Of a stretch of 64,000 nucleotides of DNA, positions 17,915 through 28,479 are shown piece by piece (positions within the stretch are counted from its first letter, which is position 1; every line of letters begins with the position of its first letter). Origin of the DNA: Streptomyces sp. NRRL B-24484. GTDB lineage: Bacteria; Actinomycetota; Actinomycetes; Streptomycetales; Streptomycetaceae. The notes beneath the pieces were generated by a model. That model did not search any database and was not told the origin of the DNA. It saw only the letters and a program-made list of their open reading frames with translations. The DNA is taken from positions 62,001 through 126,000 of the forward strand of contig NZ_JOAI01000005.1 of the NCBI RefSeq assembly GCF_000717715.1, given 5' to 3'. The translations under genes and the position numbers were made by a program.

Positions 17915-19063
17915 ATGGATCTTGAGCTGTCCGAGGAGCAGGCCGCCGTCCGCGACCTCGCCGCGGCCTTCACCGACCGCGAGATCGTGCCGCACGCGGC
18001 CGCCTGGGACCGCGCCGAGTCCGTGGACCGCGGCATCGTCGGCGAGCTCGGCAAGATCGGCTTCCTCGGCCTGACGATCCCCGAGGAGTACGGCGGCAGC
18101 GGCGGCGACCACCTGGCGTACTGCCTGGTGCTGGAGGAGCTCGGCCGCGGCGACTCCGCGGTGCGCGGCATCGTCTCCGTCTCGCTCGGCCTGGTCGGCA
18201 AGTCGATCGCCGGGTACGGCACCGAGGAGCAGAAGCGGGCCTGGCTGCCCCGGCTCACCGCCGGCGAGGCGCTCGGCTGCTTCGCCCTCACCGAGCCCGG
18301 CACCGGCTCCGACGCCGCGAACCTGACCACCCGGGCCGTCCGCGACGGCGGCGACTGGCTGATCACCGGCGGCAAGACGTTCATCACCAACGGCACCTGG
18401 GCCGAGGTCGCCCTGGTCTTCGCCCGCACCGGCGAGCCGGGCCACCGGGGCATCACCGCCTTCCTGGTGGAGACCGGCCTGCCCGGCTTCGAGCGGCGCA
18501 CGATCCACGGCAAGCTCGGGCTGCGCGGCCAGGCCACCGCCGAGCTCGTGCTCGACGGCGTCCGGGTGCCGGACAGCGCCCGGCTCGGCGCCGAGGGGCA
18601 GGGCTTCCGGGTCGCGATGTCCGCGCTCGCCAAGGGCCGGATGTCGGTCGCGGCCGGCTGCGTCGGCATCGCCCGGGCCTGCCTGGAGGCCGCCGTGAAG
18701 TACGCCGGCGAGCGCGAGCAGTTCGGCAAGCCGATCGCCTCCCACCAGCTGGTGCAGGAGCTGCTCGCCGACATCGCCGTCGACGTCGAGGCGTCCCGGC
18801 TGCTCACCTGGAGGGTCGCCGACCTGATCGAGCGCGGCCTGCCCTTCGCCACCGAGTCCTCCACCGCCAAGCTGTACGCCAGCGAGGCGGCGGTGCGCGC
18901 CGCCAACAACGCCCTGCAGGTGTTCGGCGGCTACGGCTTCATCGACGAGTACCCCGTCGGCAAGTACCTGCGCGACGCGCGGGTCATGACCCTCTACGAG
19001 GGCACCAGCCAGATCCACAAGCTGCTGATCGGGCGATCCCTGACCGGCATCAACGCGTTCTAG
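17915..19063 (+). CDS. Acyl-CoA dehydrogenase
   Basis: 382 residues, FAD-dependent. Oxidises acyl-CoA to 2-enoyl-CoA. N-terminal helices from LSEEQAAVRDLAAAFTDREI, then TIPEEYGGSGGDHLAY, the FAD site ALTEPGTGSDAANL, WLITGGKTFITNGTWA, and the C-terminal four-helix bundle with REQFGKPIASHQLVQ. The catalytic glutamate is in TLYEGTSQIHKLLIG. ATG at 17915 with GGAG upstream. First of three co-directional genes (gaps of 27 and 11 bp) with thiolase and a ketoacyl reductase. Confidence 0.92.
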   Translation: MDLELSEEQAAVRDLAAAFTDREIVPHAAAWDRAESVDRGIVGELGKIGFLGLTIPEEYGGSGGDHLAYCLVLEELGRGDSAVRGIVSVSLGLVGKSIAGYGTEEQKRAWLPRLTAGEALGCFALTEPGTGSDAANLTTRAVRDGGDWLITGGKTFITNGTWAEVALVFARTGEPGHRGITAFLVETGLPGFERRTIHGKLGLRGQATAELVLDGVRVPDSARLGAEGQGFRVAMSALAKGRMSVAAGCVGIARACLEAAVKYAGEREQFGKPIASHQLVQELLADIAVDVEASRLLTWRVADLIERGLPFATESSTAKLYASEAAVRAANNALQVFGGYGFIDEYPVGKYLRDARVMTLYEGTSQIHKLLIGRSLTGINAF

Positions 19064-19090
19064 AACCCACGAGAACAGGAGCCCGACGAA

Positions 19091-20278
<1,188 letters not shown>

Positions 20279-20289
20279 GGGCAGATCAG

Positions 20290-21048
20290 ATGACGCGATT
20301 CGCAGGCAAGGTCGCCGTGGTGACCGGCGCCGCCCAGGGCATCGGCGCGGCCACCGCCGCCCGGCTCGCCGAGGAGGGCGCGGCCGTGGCCGTCGTCGAC
20401 CTCACCGCCGAGCGGGCGCAGGCCACCGTCGACGCCATCAACGCCAAGGGCGGCACCGCCCGCGCGTACGGCTGCGACGTGGCCGACTACGACGCGGTGG
20501 AGGCCGTCTTCGCGCAGGTCGTCGAGGACCTCGGGGCGCTGCACGTCCTGATCAACAACGCCGGCATCACCCGGGACAACCTGTTCTTCAAGATGGCGAA
20601 GAACGACTGGGACGCCGTCCTCACCGTCAACCTCACCAGCGCCTACAACTGCAGCCACGTGGCGCAGAAGTACATGGTGAAGCAGAAGTACGGCAAGATC
20701 GTCTCGCTGAGCTCGCGCTCGGCGCTCGGCAACCGCGGCCAGGCCAACTACGCCGCCGCCAAGGCCGGCATCCAGGGCCTCACCGCCACCCTGGCGATCG
20801 AGCTCGGCCCGTTCAACATCAACGTGAACGCGGTCGCCCCCGGCTACATCGCCACCGCGATGACCGCCTCCACCGCCGAGCGGGTCGGCGCCTCCGCCGA
20901 GGACCACCAGGCGATGGCGGCCGAGCGGACCCCGCTGCGGCGGGTCGGCCAGCCGGAGGAGGTCGCCTCGGTGGTCGCCTTCCTGGCCAGCGAGGACGCC
21001 TCGTACGTGAGCGGACAGACCCTCTACATCAACGGCGGCGCCCGCTGA
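20290..21048 (+). CDS. SDR oxidoreductase, 3-oxoacyl-ACP/acetoacetyl-CoA reductase (FabG-like)
   Basis: 252 residues, classical short-chain dehydrogenase. Cofactor loop [12 protein letters not shown], an NADP/NAD-selecting [25 protein letters not shown], the catalytic serine in [10 protein letters not shown] and YxxxK in [14 protein letters not shown]-terminus [11 protein letters not shown]. Expected to interconvert 3-ketoacyl and 3-hydroxyacyl thioesters. Third gene of the TetR-flanked operon. No enoyl-CoA hydratase is in the operon; a MaoC-type hydratase lies at 42.5 kb. Confidence 0.9.
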   Translation: MTRFAGKVAVVTGAAQGIGAATAARLAEEGAAVAVVDLTAERAQATVDAINAKGGTARAYGCDVADYDAVEAVFAQVVEDLGALHVLINNAGITRDNLFFKMAKNDWDAVLTVNLTSAYNCSHVAQKYMVKQKYGKIVSLSSRSALGNRGQANYAAAKAGIQGLTATLAIELGPFNINVNAVAPGYIATAMTASTAERVGASAEDHQAMAAERTPLRRVGQPEEVASVVAFLASEDASYVSGQTLYINGGAR

Positions 21049-21254
21049 CGGGAGCCGTCGCCCGCCTCGGAACGGCCGCCCCCGCGGTCCCGGCCGCGGA
21101 CGGAATTACCCAAATCGGGGACGGCCTTTACCCGATCCGGTGGCCCAGTGCGGTGGGGGCGACGGCCCCGGGGTGACTATGGATCAACGGGCCCGGGCCC
21201 GGTGGGATGTGGGGTGCCGACCGACCGGTCGGCACCCCTCCACCGAGGAGTCCC

Positions 21255-22631
21255 ATGGGCACGCATCCCGTCACCGCGGGTTCCCGCTCCACCGTCCGGG
21301 CGCTCGCGCTGCTCGCCGTCGGGGCCACCGCCCTGGCCGGCGGCACCGCCGTCGCCCGGCCGGCCGCCGGGTCCGCCCTCAGCGGGCCGTCCGTCCACGT
21401 CCGGCCCGCGTCGACCGGCCACATCAGCGCGGCCGGCCGCACCGCCCCGATATCCACCGCCGAGTGCGTCGCACAGATCGGCATCCACTGCTACTCGCCG
21501 TTGCAGTACCGCACCGCCTACAACCTCGACCCGCTGTACCGGCAGGGCGTCACCGGCAAGGGCCGGACGATCGTCATCGTCGACTCCTTCGGCTCCCCGA
21601 CGATCCAGCACGACCTGGAGGTGTTCGACAAGCAGTGGGGGCTGCCCGACACCAACGTCGAGGTGGTCAAGTGGGGCGACGTGCCGCCCTTCGACCCCAC
21701 CAACGGGGACCACACCGGCTGGGCCGGCGAGACCACCCTCGACGTCGAGTACGCCCACGCGATCGCCCCCGACGCACACATCGTGCTGGTCGAGACCGGC
21801 GTCGCCGAGACCGAGGGCGTCACCGGCCTGCCGGAGATGATGGACGCCGAGAAGGCGATGATCCGCTCCGGCCGCGCCGACGTGATCTCGCAGAGCTTCG
21901 GCGCCACCGAGAACACCTTCCCCGGCTTCGACAAGCACGACTTCTCGTCGATCGAGAAGCTGCGGTACGCCTTCAAGGACGCCGCCGCCCGGAACGTCAC
22001 CGTGCTCGCCGCCTCCGGCGACAACGGCGCGACCGACGCCATGGAGAACGGCTCCGACCTGTACCCGTACAAGGTCAACTCCTGGCCGTCCGCGGACCCG
22101 CTGGTCACCTCCGTCGGCGGCACCCAGCTCACCCTGGACGACAAGGGCGTCCGCACCGCACCCGACAAGGTCTGGCACGACGACTACGGCGCGGCCGGCG
22201 GCGGCGTCTCCGGCGTCTTCGAGCGCCCCTGGTACCAGGCCGGCGTCGCGAAGGTGACGGGCAACCACCGCGGCACCCCGGACATCTCGATGAGCGCCGC
22301 CGTCGACGGCGCGGCCTGGACGTACGAGTCGTACGACCCGACCCGGGTCGGCTGGCACCTCACCGGCGGCACCAGCGAGGCCACCCCGATCTTCTCGGGC
22401 GTCGTCGCGCTCGCCGACCAGCTCGCCGGGCACCGCCTCGGCCAGCTGAACTGGCGGATGTACGGCCTGGCGATGCTGCCCGCCAAGTGGAGCGGCATCA
22501 ACGACGTCACCGCGGGCGACAACTCCTGGGACAAGGTGACGGGCTACCAGGCGGCCCCCGGCTACGACCTGGCCTCCGGCCTCGGCACGGTGGACGGCAC
22601 CCGCTTCGTGCACGCGCTCGCCGGGCACTGA
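21255..22631 (+). CDS. Secreted S53 (sedolisin) serine-carboxyl peptidase without the long propeptide
   Basis: 458 residues. Signal peptide at residues 10-35. The catalytic E159 and D163 are in WAGETTLDVEYAHAI, the oxyanion aspartate D256 is in LAASGDNGATD, and the nucleophile S374 is in GGTSEATPIFSG. GINDVTAGDN marks the C-terminal calcium site. S53 enzymes usually carry a pro-kumamolisin activation domain of 150 or more residues; here only about 45 residues separate the signal cut from the peptidase start. ATG at 21255 behind GAGGAG. Isolated gene ending at a hairpin. Confidence 0.88.
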   Translation: MGTHPVTAGSRSTVRALALLAVGATALAGGTAVARPAAGSALSGPSVHVRPASTGHISAAGRTAPISTAECVAQIGIHCYSPLQYRTAYNLDPLYRQGVTGKGRTIVIVDSFGSPTIQHDLEVFDKQWGLPDTNVEVVKWGDVPPFDPTNGDHTGWAGETTLDVEYAHAIAPDAHIVLVETGVAETEGVTGLPEMMDAEKAMIRSGRADVISQSFGATENTFPGFDKHDFSSIEKLRYAFKDAAARNVTVLAASGDNGATDAMENGSDLYPYKVNSWPSADPLVTSVGGTQLTLDDKGVRTAPDKVWHDDYGAAGGGVSGVFERPWYQAGVAKVTGNHRGTPDISMSAAVDGAAWTYESYDPTRVGWHLTGGTSEATPIFSGVVALADQLAGHRLGQLNWRMYGLAMLPAKWSGINDVTAGDNSWDKVTGYQAAPGYDLASGLGTVDGTRFVHALAGH

Positions 22632-22685
22632 CCCGTCCCGCACGACCCGCCGACACCTGCACGACCTGAACGACCTGCCCGACCG

Positions 22686-22715
22686 GGCCGTCCCGCCGCT
22701 GCCGGCGGGGCGGCC
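22686..22715. terminator. Hairpin terminator between convergent genes
   Basis: A 13-bp stem with G-T wobble (22686-22698 with 22703-22715) and a short loop, between the S53 peptidase stop and the end of the convergent gene at 22745. Confidence 0.65.
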
Positions 22716-22744
22716 CCGCGGCGTCCGCGGGGTCCGGCCGTGCG

Positions 22745-24699
22745 TCAGCCCTCGGCGGCCGCCGCGGCCAGCTTGGCGAGGTAGCGCTCCGCCGCCCGCA
22801 GCTTGCGGCCGTCCGGGCCCGGCAGGTGGGCCCGCAGTTCGATGATCTCCGGGGCGATCCTGATCGCCTCGGCCGGGTCGGCCACCGCGCGCCAGCAGGC
22901 CTCGGCGTTGGTCGCCGCCCGCTGGGTCTCCGGGTCCTCCGCGCCGGCGGTGCCCAGCAGCGCCAGCGCCACCTCGCGGTACAGGTCGGCCGCCAGCACC
23001 GTACGGCCCGCCAGCCGGGAGACGTGCGCACGGACCTGACGGACCTGGAGCACCTCCGGCGCGGCCGTGCCGTGCGCGGCCACCGCCTCCTCCTCCAGGG
23101 CGAGGGCGAGTTCGGCGGCGGTGTCGTGCTCACCCGCGTCGGCGGCCCGGACGATCCGGCCCACCGCGTCCCGGTAGTCCGCCACCGGCTCCCGGGCCGG
23201 CTCCGCGGCCTGTTCAACGGCGTCGGCGACTGCTTCTGCGGCCGGGGCCGCCTCGGCGCCGGCCTGCTTGCCGAGTTCGACCCGGTCCGTCCGCTTGCCC
23301 AGCACGACCCGCGCCGGCGGTGTGCCGGGGGCGGTGCCGGACACCTCGGGCACCGCGAGCGCCTCGGCCGGCGCGGCCGTCTCCGGCGCGAGCGCGGGCG
23401 GGTCGCCGGGCAGCCGCTTGAGCAGCGACACCGGGCGGGCCGGACGCGGCGGCGTGGGCGGCACCCCCGGCTTCAGCAGCGAGACCGGGCCGCGCGGTAC
23501 CGTCTCCTGCTGCGTCTTCGCCAGCGTGATCCGCGGCGCGGCGGCCGCCGGTGCCGCCGGGCGGGGCCGCCCGGGGCGGGCCCCCGGCCGCTTCGGCTGG
23601 ACGGCCGACGGGCGGGGCGACTCGTTGAGCCGGGCCTCGGTGGAGGTGTCGCCGATCTGCCGGGAGGTGTTGCGGAAGACCGGTCGGTCCTGGGCGTGCG
23701 ACTGGAGGACGGCGGCCTCCGGCCGGAGCACCGAGTGCACCTGCCGGCGCAGCTCCTCGGGGGCGAGTACCGGCCCGGCGCCCGGGACGCCGACGTGCAG
23801 CACCTCGATCAGGGCACGGGTGAACGTGCCGACCTGGTCCGGGTCCGGGTTGACCACGGCCCACAGCGGCACGCCGTCGGTGAGCGGCGAGATCGTGCTC
23901 TGCACCAGCGGCCAGGCGGTCTGGTCGGCGCTCAGGTCGCCGACGACGAGGGTGTCCCACTCCTGCGGGCGGTGCTGCAGCTCCGCGGCGACGGCGTGCC
24001 AGGGCAGGGTGTCGTGCGAGCGGGCGTCACGCAGCGTCAGGAAGAGCTGTTCGCCGCGGCGGTCGGTGACCAGGTGGCCGCCGATGTGGACGAGCAGCGG
24101 GCCCGGGTGCCGGGCGGCGGCACGCAGGTGGGCGAGGACGGTCTGCGGGTCGCCGGCACCGGGCAGGTGGACGGCGTCGACCGCGTCCGAGGCGAGCAGG
24201 ACGTGCGGGGAGACCGCCGCCAGCATCGCGGAGAGCACCGGTGCCTGCGCACTGCCGCGGCCCCAGGGCCGGCGGCCGGTGCTGCCGTAACCCCCTCGAC
24301 GACCAGGATCCGGCCGCGCAGGCCGGCGCCGAATCCGCGCAGCTGCGGGGCCGCCGGCAGGCCGGCGGGCGCCTGGCCGGGCGGGACGGCCGGGCCGGAC
24401 GGGGCCGCGGGCACGGGCGGCGGCGCGGGTGCCGGGCCGGGCGGCTGCTGGGGCTGCTGGGGCTGCTGGGGCTGCTGGGGCTGCTGGGGCTGCTGGGGCT
24501 GCTGGGGCTGCTGGGGCTGCTGCGACGGTACGGGCGGCAGGGTGATGGCCGGCATGGTCGCCGTCCAGCCGGTGTGCGGCATGGGCGCGGGCGGCTCCGC
24601 CTGCTCCTCGCCGGGCCGGTACGCGGACGGCCGCGCGGGCGTGTCCGTGTCGAACGGTCTCCGCTCGCCACCGCCGGAGGCCGCTGTCACGTCCGCCAC
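22745..24699 (-). CDS. Proline/glutamine-rich protein with degenerate caspase-like domain and helical C-terminus (frameshifted)
   Basis: Two frames must be joined. From GTG 24699 the N-terminus runs MADVTAASGGGERRPFD, a polar linker, eight QQP units and LRGFGAGLRGRILVVEG. The frame then changes at a run of five G (coding strand; 24295-24291), and the rest reads GYGSTGRRPWGRGSAQ, PVLSAMLAAVSPHVLLASD and LLVHIGGHLVTDRRGEQLF. The middle third has the alpha/beta layout of a prokaryotic caspase/CHAT domain: a GGH, an acidic VVGDLSADQTAW where the Cys strand would be, and FTRALIEVLHVGVPGAG. No catalytic cysteine is seen. The C-terminal 150 residues are TPR-like helices (EHDTAAELALALEEEAVA). One missing base would explain the break. 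Function unknown; it resembles the protein at 40999-41841. Confidence 0.6.
24445..24522 (-). repeat. Tandem 9-bp repeat coding QQP units
   Basis: Eight exact ctgctgggg units (24445-24516) plus six further bases, giving (QQP)8 in the gene's frame. Unit gain or loss is in frame, so this tract can vary in length without breaking the gene. All three reverse frames stay open through it. Confidence 0.9.
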
Positions 24700-24790
24700 G
24701 CCCGGTCACCGCCCCGCCCCGCCGCCCGCCGCGGCCTCGCCCTTGCCAGCGCGATGCCCTCCACCGCGCACGATTTCGCCACCATACGGG

Positions 24791-24827
24791 GTGATCCCCG
24801 GCCGGTTCCAGGCCGGGTCGGGATCAC
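24791..24827 (-). terminator. Hairpin downstream of the S66 peptidase gene
   Basis: GTGATCC-CCGGCC pairs with GGCCGG, a 3-4 nt bulge, and GGATCAC, just past the stop at 24859 on the minus strand. Confidence 0.5.
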
Positions 24828-24858
24828 CACCCGGGCGGGTGGCGGGGCCGTCGGTCCG

Positions 24859-25902
24859 TCAGTAGGTCACGGTGATCCGGCGGGCGGGGCCGTCCACCCG
24901 GACGGTGCCGCCGTAGGGGATCACCACCTGCGGGTCGGTGTGACCGAGGTCGACGTCGAACACGGCCATGGTGTCCGGTGCGTAGGCGGCCAGGGCGCGC
25001 AGGACCGCCTCGCGCTGTTCGGCCCGGTGCGCGGCACGCTGCCCGGCGTCGTTCGGCCGGTCGAAGGACCACGCCTTCGCCCGGCCCATCAGCAGCGCCG
25101 GGAAGCGGGCGAGCAGACCGCGCTCGCCCATGTTGCGCAGGATCCGGAACACCTCCTCGCCGGACGGGAGTTCCTCGGAGGTCTCCAGGAAGAGCACGCA
25201 CCCCTCGTACGCCTCCGGGCTGCGGATCCCCCGGTCGGCCATCAGCAGCCAGCCGAGGATCTCCAGATTGCCGCCCCAGCTGATCCCCTCGACCACCCGC
25301 TCGGGCCGGTGCCAGGTCCAGCCCTCGGAGGGCTGCATCGGCGCCTCGGACTCGAAGGTCGCCGGCTCCTGCCAGGGCCGGTCGATGTCGTTGAACTCCG
25401 TGGGCTCGGCCAGTTCGTACGGGCCGGAGGTGAAGAGCGCGGCACGGGCCGAGGCCCCGGTGACGGGATGCAGGGCGCCCGGGCGGCCGAACTCGGTCAT
25501 CACGCTCGCGCCGTGGTAGCCGACGATGCCGAGGTTCCACAGGTGGGTCAGCAGGTTGGTGTTGTCGCTGAACCCGAAGAACGGCTTCGGATTGGCGCGG
25601 ATCAGCCCGTCGTCCAGGTGCGGCAGCACGGTGATCTGGTCGTCGCCGCCGATGCTGGCGATCACGGCCTTGATCTCCGGGTCGGCGAAGGCCGCGTGGA
25701 TGTCGGCGGCCCGCTCCTGCGGCGAGCAGCCCATCCGCCGGGTGGTCGGGTACTCCACCGGCTTCAGGCCGAACTCCTCGGCCAGACGGCGCAGACCGAG
25801 GTCGAAGGGCAGCGGCAGGACGGCCGGCAGCCCGGAGGACGGCGAGAGGATCGCCACCCGGTCACCGGGCTTCGGCTTGGGCGGGTACGCAGGAACTGTC
25901 AT
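24859..25902 (-). CDS. S66 family peptidase (LD-carboxypeptidase/MccF-like)
   Basis: 347 residues from the ATG at 25902. N-terminal PKPGDRVAILSPSSGLP. The nucleophilic serine is in PFFGFSDNTNLLTHLW, the glutamate in CVLFLETSEELPSGE and the histidine in VDLGHTDPQVVIPYG, the Ser-Glu-His triad of the family. Members cleave L,D bonds in recycled muropeptides or inactivate microcin C-type aminoacyl-nucleotides; YHGASVMTEFGRP and SWGGNLEILGWLL fit the MccF-like branch. Cytoplasmic, no signal. A longer frame to 25944 adds residues without a better leader. Confidence 0.85.
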   Translation of the reverse strand: MTVPAYPPKPKPGDRVAILSPSSGLPAVLPLPFDLGLRRLAEEFGLKPVEYPTTRRMGCSPQERAADIHAAFADPEIKAVIASIGGDDQITVLPHLDDGLIRANPKPFFGFSDNTNLLTHLWNLGIVGYHGASVMTEFGRPGALHPVTGASARAALFTSGPYELAEPTEFNDIDRPWQEPATFESEAPMQPSEGWTWHRPERVVEGISWGGNLEILGWLLMADRGIRSPEAYEGCVLFLETSEELPSGEEVFRILRNMGERGLLARFPALLMGRAKAWSFDRPNDAGQRAAHRAEQREAVLRALAAYAPDTMAVFDVDLGHTDPQVVIPYGGTVRVDGPARRITVTY

Positions 25903-25986
25903 GCCCCGATCGTAGGTTCGGCCGACCGCTCCGCCGAAGCACATTTCCGGCGGAGCGGATTGGGGGCGTCGATCGATGACGGCTCG

Positions 25987-26958
25987 TCAGCTCGGCTCCT
26001 CCCGGACGACCAGCAGGGTCTTGCCGATGGTCGCCCGGGACCCGATCGCGGCATGCGCCTCGGCGGCGCACTCCAACGGGAAGCGCTGCCCGATCAGCGG
26101 CCGCAACCGGCCGGCCGCGCCCTCGGCGAGCGCCTCGGCGGTGACGGTGCGCAGCACCGCCGGGTCCGGCCGGCCCGGGGCGACGAGTTCCACCCCCCGG
26201 GCGGCGGCCGTCTCCGGCGGGATCGCCGCCCAGCTTCCGCCGGCCAGGCCGTAGCTGACCATCCGTCCGCCGGGAACAAGCAGCTCGAAGGCGGCCCGGG
26301 CGGGAGCGCCGCCGACCCCGTCGAGGACGACGTCCACGCCGCCGGTGCCGGACCGCACCAGCTCCGGCCAGCCGGCCTCCCGGTAGTCCACGGCGAGTTC
26401 CGCGCCGAGGCCCGCCGCGACCGCCGCCTTGCGCTGGCCGCCCGCCGCACCGGCCACGGTCGCCCCCGCGGCCGCGGCCAGCTGCACCAGCAGGCTGCCC
26501 ACCCCGCCGGCGGCCGCGAGGACCAGCACCCGGTCCCCCTCACCGACCCGGCCGGCCCGCAGCTGGAGCAGTGCGGTGCGGCCGTCGGCCAGCAGCGCGA
26601 CGGCCTCGTCCAGGGGCAGCCCCTCCGGCACCGCGACCAGGTCGGCGGCGTTCGCGAGCGCCCGCTCGGCGTAGCCGCCGGAGCCGCCGGTCGAGGTCAC
26701 CACCCGGCGGCCGAGCAGCACGGGGTCGACGCCCTCGCCGACCGCGGCCACCGTGCCGCCGACGCCGTTGCCGGGCACCAGCGGCGGCACCGCCGCGAAC
26801 GGCCCGCGGCCGCCGGCCCGGAACTGCGTCTCGACGAAGGTGGTGTTGGCGTACGCGACGTCCACCACCACCTGCCCCGGACCCGGCACCGGATCGGGCG
26901 CCTCCCCCGCCACCAGCACCTCGGGCCCGCCGAACTCCGTCAACCACACCGCACGCAC
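25987..26958 (-). CDS. MDR-family NADPH:quinone oxidoreductase/alcohol dehydrogenase-like protein
   Basis: 323 residues. Starts MRAVWLTEFGGPEVL, typical of zeta-crystallin/quinone oxidoreductases. The GroES-like half has VPGNGVGGTVAAVGEGVDPVLLGRRV, with no catalytic or structural zinc cysteines. The Rossmann half has VLVLAAAGGVGSLLVQLAAAAGATV and DVVLDGVGG. Probably reduces quinones or enones with NADPH. Single gene with separate leaders on both sides. Confidence 0.85.
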   Translation of the reverse strand: MRAVWLTEFGGPEVLVAGEAPDPVPGPGQVVVDVAYANTTFVETQFRAGGRGPFAAVPPLVPGNGVGGTVAAVGEGVDPVLLGRRVVTSTGGSGGYAERALANAADLVAVPEGLPLDEAVALLADGRTALLQLRAGRVGEGDRVLVLAAAGGVGSLLVQLAAAAGATVAGAAGGQRKAAVAAGLGAELAVDYREAGWPELVRSGTGGVDVVLDGVGGAPARAAFELLVPGGRMVSYGLAGGSWAAIPPETAAARGVELVAPGRPDPAVLRTVTAEALAEGAAGRLRPLIGQRFPLECAAEAHAAIGSRATIGKTLLVVREEPS

Positions 26959-27053
26959 GACCGCTCCCCGGTTCGCTCCGACACCTGGCCCCAGCCTGCA
27001 CGTTCAACCGGACTTCAGGTCAAGGGCGGACGCCGGACCGACGCGCGGCCCGG

Positions 27054-27761
27054 TCACACCACGGCCACCGGTCCGGTGCGCCGGTCGGTGTAGTGCGCCA
27101 GGTAGGCGGCGAACTCGGGCGCGGCGGGCACCTCCTCGTGCTGCAGGGCCTGCCAGAGCCGGTTCTCCACCCAGAAGCGGTGGGCGAACTCCTCGAAGCT
27201 CGCGGCGCACCGGGCGACCGCCGCGCTCAGGTCCGCCGGCCCCTCCGCCTCCTCCCACTCCGGCAGGCGGGCGAAGTCCAGCGGCGAACCCACCACGAAG
27301 GCCTTCCCCGCGGGCCGCAGGTAGAGGTACCAGAACACGCAGTCCTGCTGGTCCCGCAGGAAGCGCACCAGCCGGGCACCCGGCTCGAACGGGCTCGGCA
27401 GCGGCTGCGACACGTCCGTCCAGCAGGCCGTCACCGACACCTCGTCCAGCACGTCGTGACAGCGGGCCGAGGTCTGCAGGGCAACGAAGTCGGCGGGCAG
27501 CTCACAGCCGGTGCCGGCCAGCGCCGCCACGACCCCGTCCAGCAGTGCCACCCGCTCCGGATCCGCCGGACCCACCCCGCCCAGCCAGCCGAACCCCCCG
27601 TCGAACCGGTCGGCCGGGGCCGGCGGCAGGCTCTCGTACGGGTACCACTCGTAGGTGCCGCGGCACGGCCGGTGCACCCCCAGATCGGTGCCGCACCACG
27701 CCGGGACGAACTCCACCGGCCGGTCGGACCCCACGCTGCTCACGGCGCTCTCGGTGCTCAC
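27054..27761 (-). CDS. Conserved hypothetical protein, possible SUKH-like fold
   Basis: 235 residues from the GTG at 27761, with GGAGGA 6 nt upstream. No catalytic motif recognised. Notable segments are GTDLGVHRPCRGTYEWYPYE, PADFVALQTSARCHDVLDEV, RLVRFLRDQQDCVFWYLYL and FAHRFWVENRLW. The mix of tryptophans and the FLRDQQDCVFWYLYL block recall SMI1/KNR4 (SUKH) immunity-type proteins of actinomycetes, but I cannot confirm the family. No signal or membrane segment. No toxin gene is adjacent. Confidence 0.6.
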   Translation of the reverse strand: MSTESAVSSVGSDRPVEFVPAWCGTDLGVHRPCRGTYEWYPYESLPPAPADRFDGGFGWLGGVGPADPERVALLDGVVAALAGTGCELPADFVALQTSARCHDVLDEVSVTACWTDVSQPLPSPFEPGARLVRFLRDQQDCVFWYLYLRPAGKAFVVGSPLDFARLPEWEEAEGPADLSAAVARCAASFEEFAHRFWVENRLWQALQHEEVPAAPEFAAYLAHYTDRRTGPVAVV

Positions 27762-27851
27762 GGCTGTTCCTCCGGACGGGCTCGGCTGCTCCCTGCGCAT
27801 CCTGCCGTCCGGCACTGACACTGATAGTCGTAACTGGGTCCTGGGCGGGGA

Positions 27852-28226
27852 TCAGCCGAGGTGGGTGAGGAGGACGGCGGCCTCCGCGCGGAGCCGCTCG
27901 GCGCGGTCGGGGCGGCCGGCCCGGTCGTACGTCTCCGCGGCCTCCGCCCGCTCGGCGGCCTCCGCCCGGACGATCGCCACGATCTGCTCCTCCTTCAGCT
28001 CCCGGCGGGGCACCTCGGCGGCACCCGCACCGATCGGGATCAGCTCGACGGCGAGGTTCCGGCCGGCGTCCTCGGGGCGCTCCACCGCCTCGGCGTTGTC
28101 GAGCGCCGCGAGGGTGGGCCGCAGGGCGTCGACGGCGACCTTGTCGCGCGCCTTCATCGCCACCGTGAGGGCCGCCCGCAGGCGGGGCCGCAGGGGCAGG
28201 TCCGTGGTCGTCGGCTCACTCGTCAT
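27852..28226 (-). CDS. GatB/YqeY-like small protein
   Basis: 124 residues, mostly helical. LRPRLRAALTVAMKARDKVAVDALRPTLAALDNAEA matches the start of the YqeY/GatB C-terminal family; LKEEQIVAIVRAEAAERAEAAETYDRAGR matches the following helices. YqeY members are thought to act with tRNA or tRNA-dependent amidotransferases, but standalone function is unproven. ATG at 28226. Confidence 0.7.
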   Translation of the reverse strand: MTSEPTTTDLPLRPRLRAALTVAMKARDKVAVDALRPTLAALDNAEAVERPEDAGRNLAVELIPIGAGAAEVPRRELKEEQIVAIVRAEAAERAEAAETYDRAGRPDRAERLRAEAAVLLTHLG

Positions 28227-28294
28227 CCCCGGACGCTAACCGGCTGCCGCCTCCCCCGCGACCGAATTCCCGAGCGCACCTGGGCATGCGAAAA

Positions 28295-28467
28295 CAGGGG
28301 CGCGGGGAACTGCGCAGCCCGGATGCGGCTCACCTCGTGGATCAGGGCTGTGCCCGGATCCCACAGGTGCCCGCTCTCGGATTGCACAGTTCCCCGCGCC
28401 CCTGATCTGCATCCACCCGAATTGCGGGTGACGCCGATCCCGAATTGCGCAGTTCCCCGTGCCCCTG
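28295..28467. repeat. Streptomycete intergenic inverted repeat, copy A
   Basis: Left arm CAGGGGCGCGGGGAACTGCG from 28295, an inverted right arm GCACAGTTCCCCGCGCCCCT at 28384-28403, and a third, also inverted, arm at 28446-28467 with one change (CGTG for CGCG). The element fills most of the gap between the YqeY-like gene and the LysM-BTAD gene. The same arms recur at 62223-62363. Arms of this kind are common between streptomycete genes; they could form long hairpins in RNA. Confidence 0.8.
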
Positions 28468-28479
28468 AGGGGGTGACTG

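Noticed and set aside
24241..27093. 950-residue plus-strand open frame with LLG repeats
   Set aside because: It runs antisense to the caspase-like, S66 and oxidoreductase genes, which have clear family motifs; its sequence is low-complexity and arginine/glycine-rich, as expected of a high-GC shadow.
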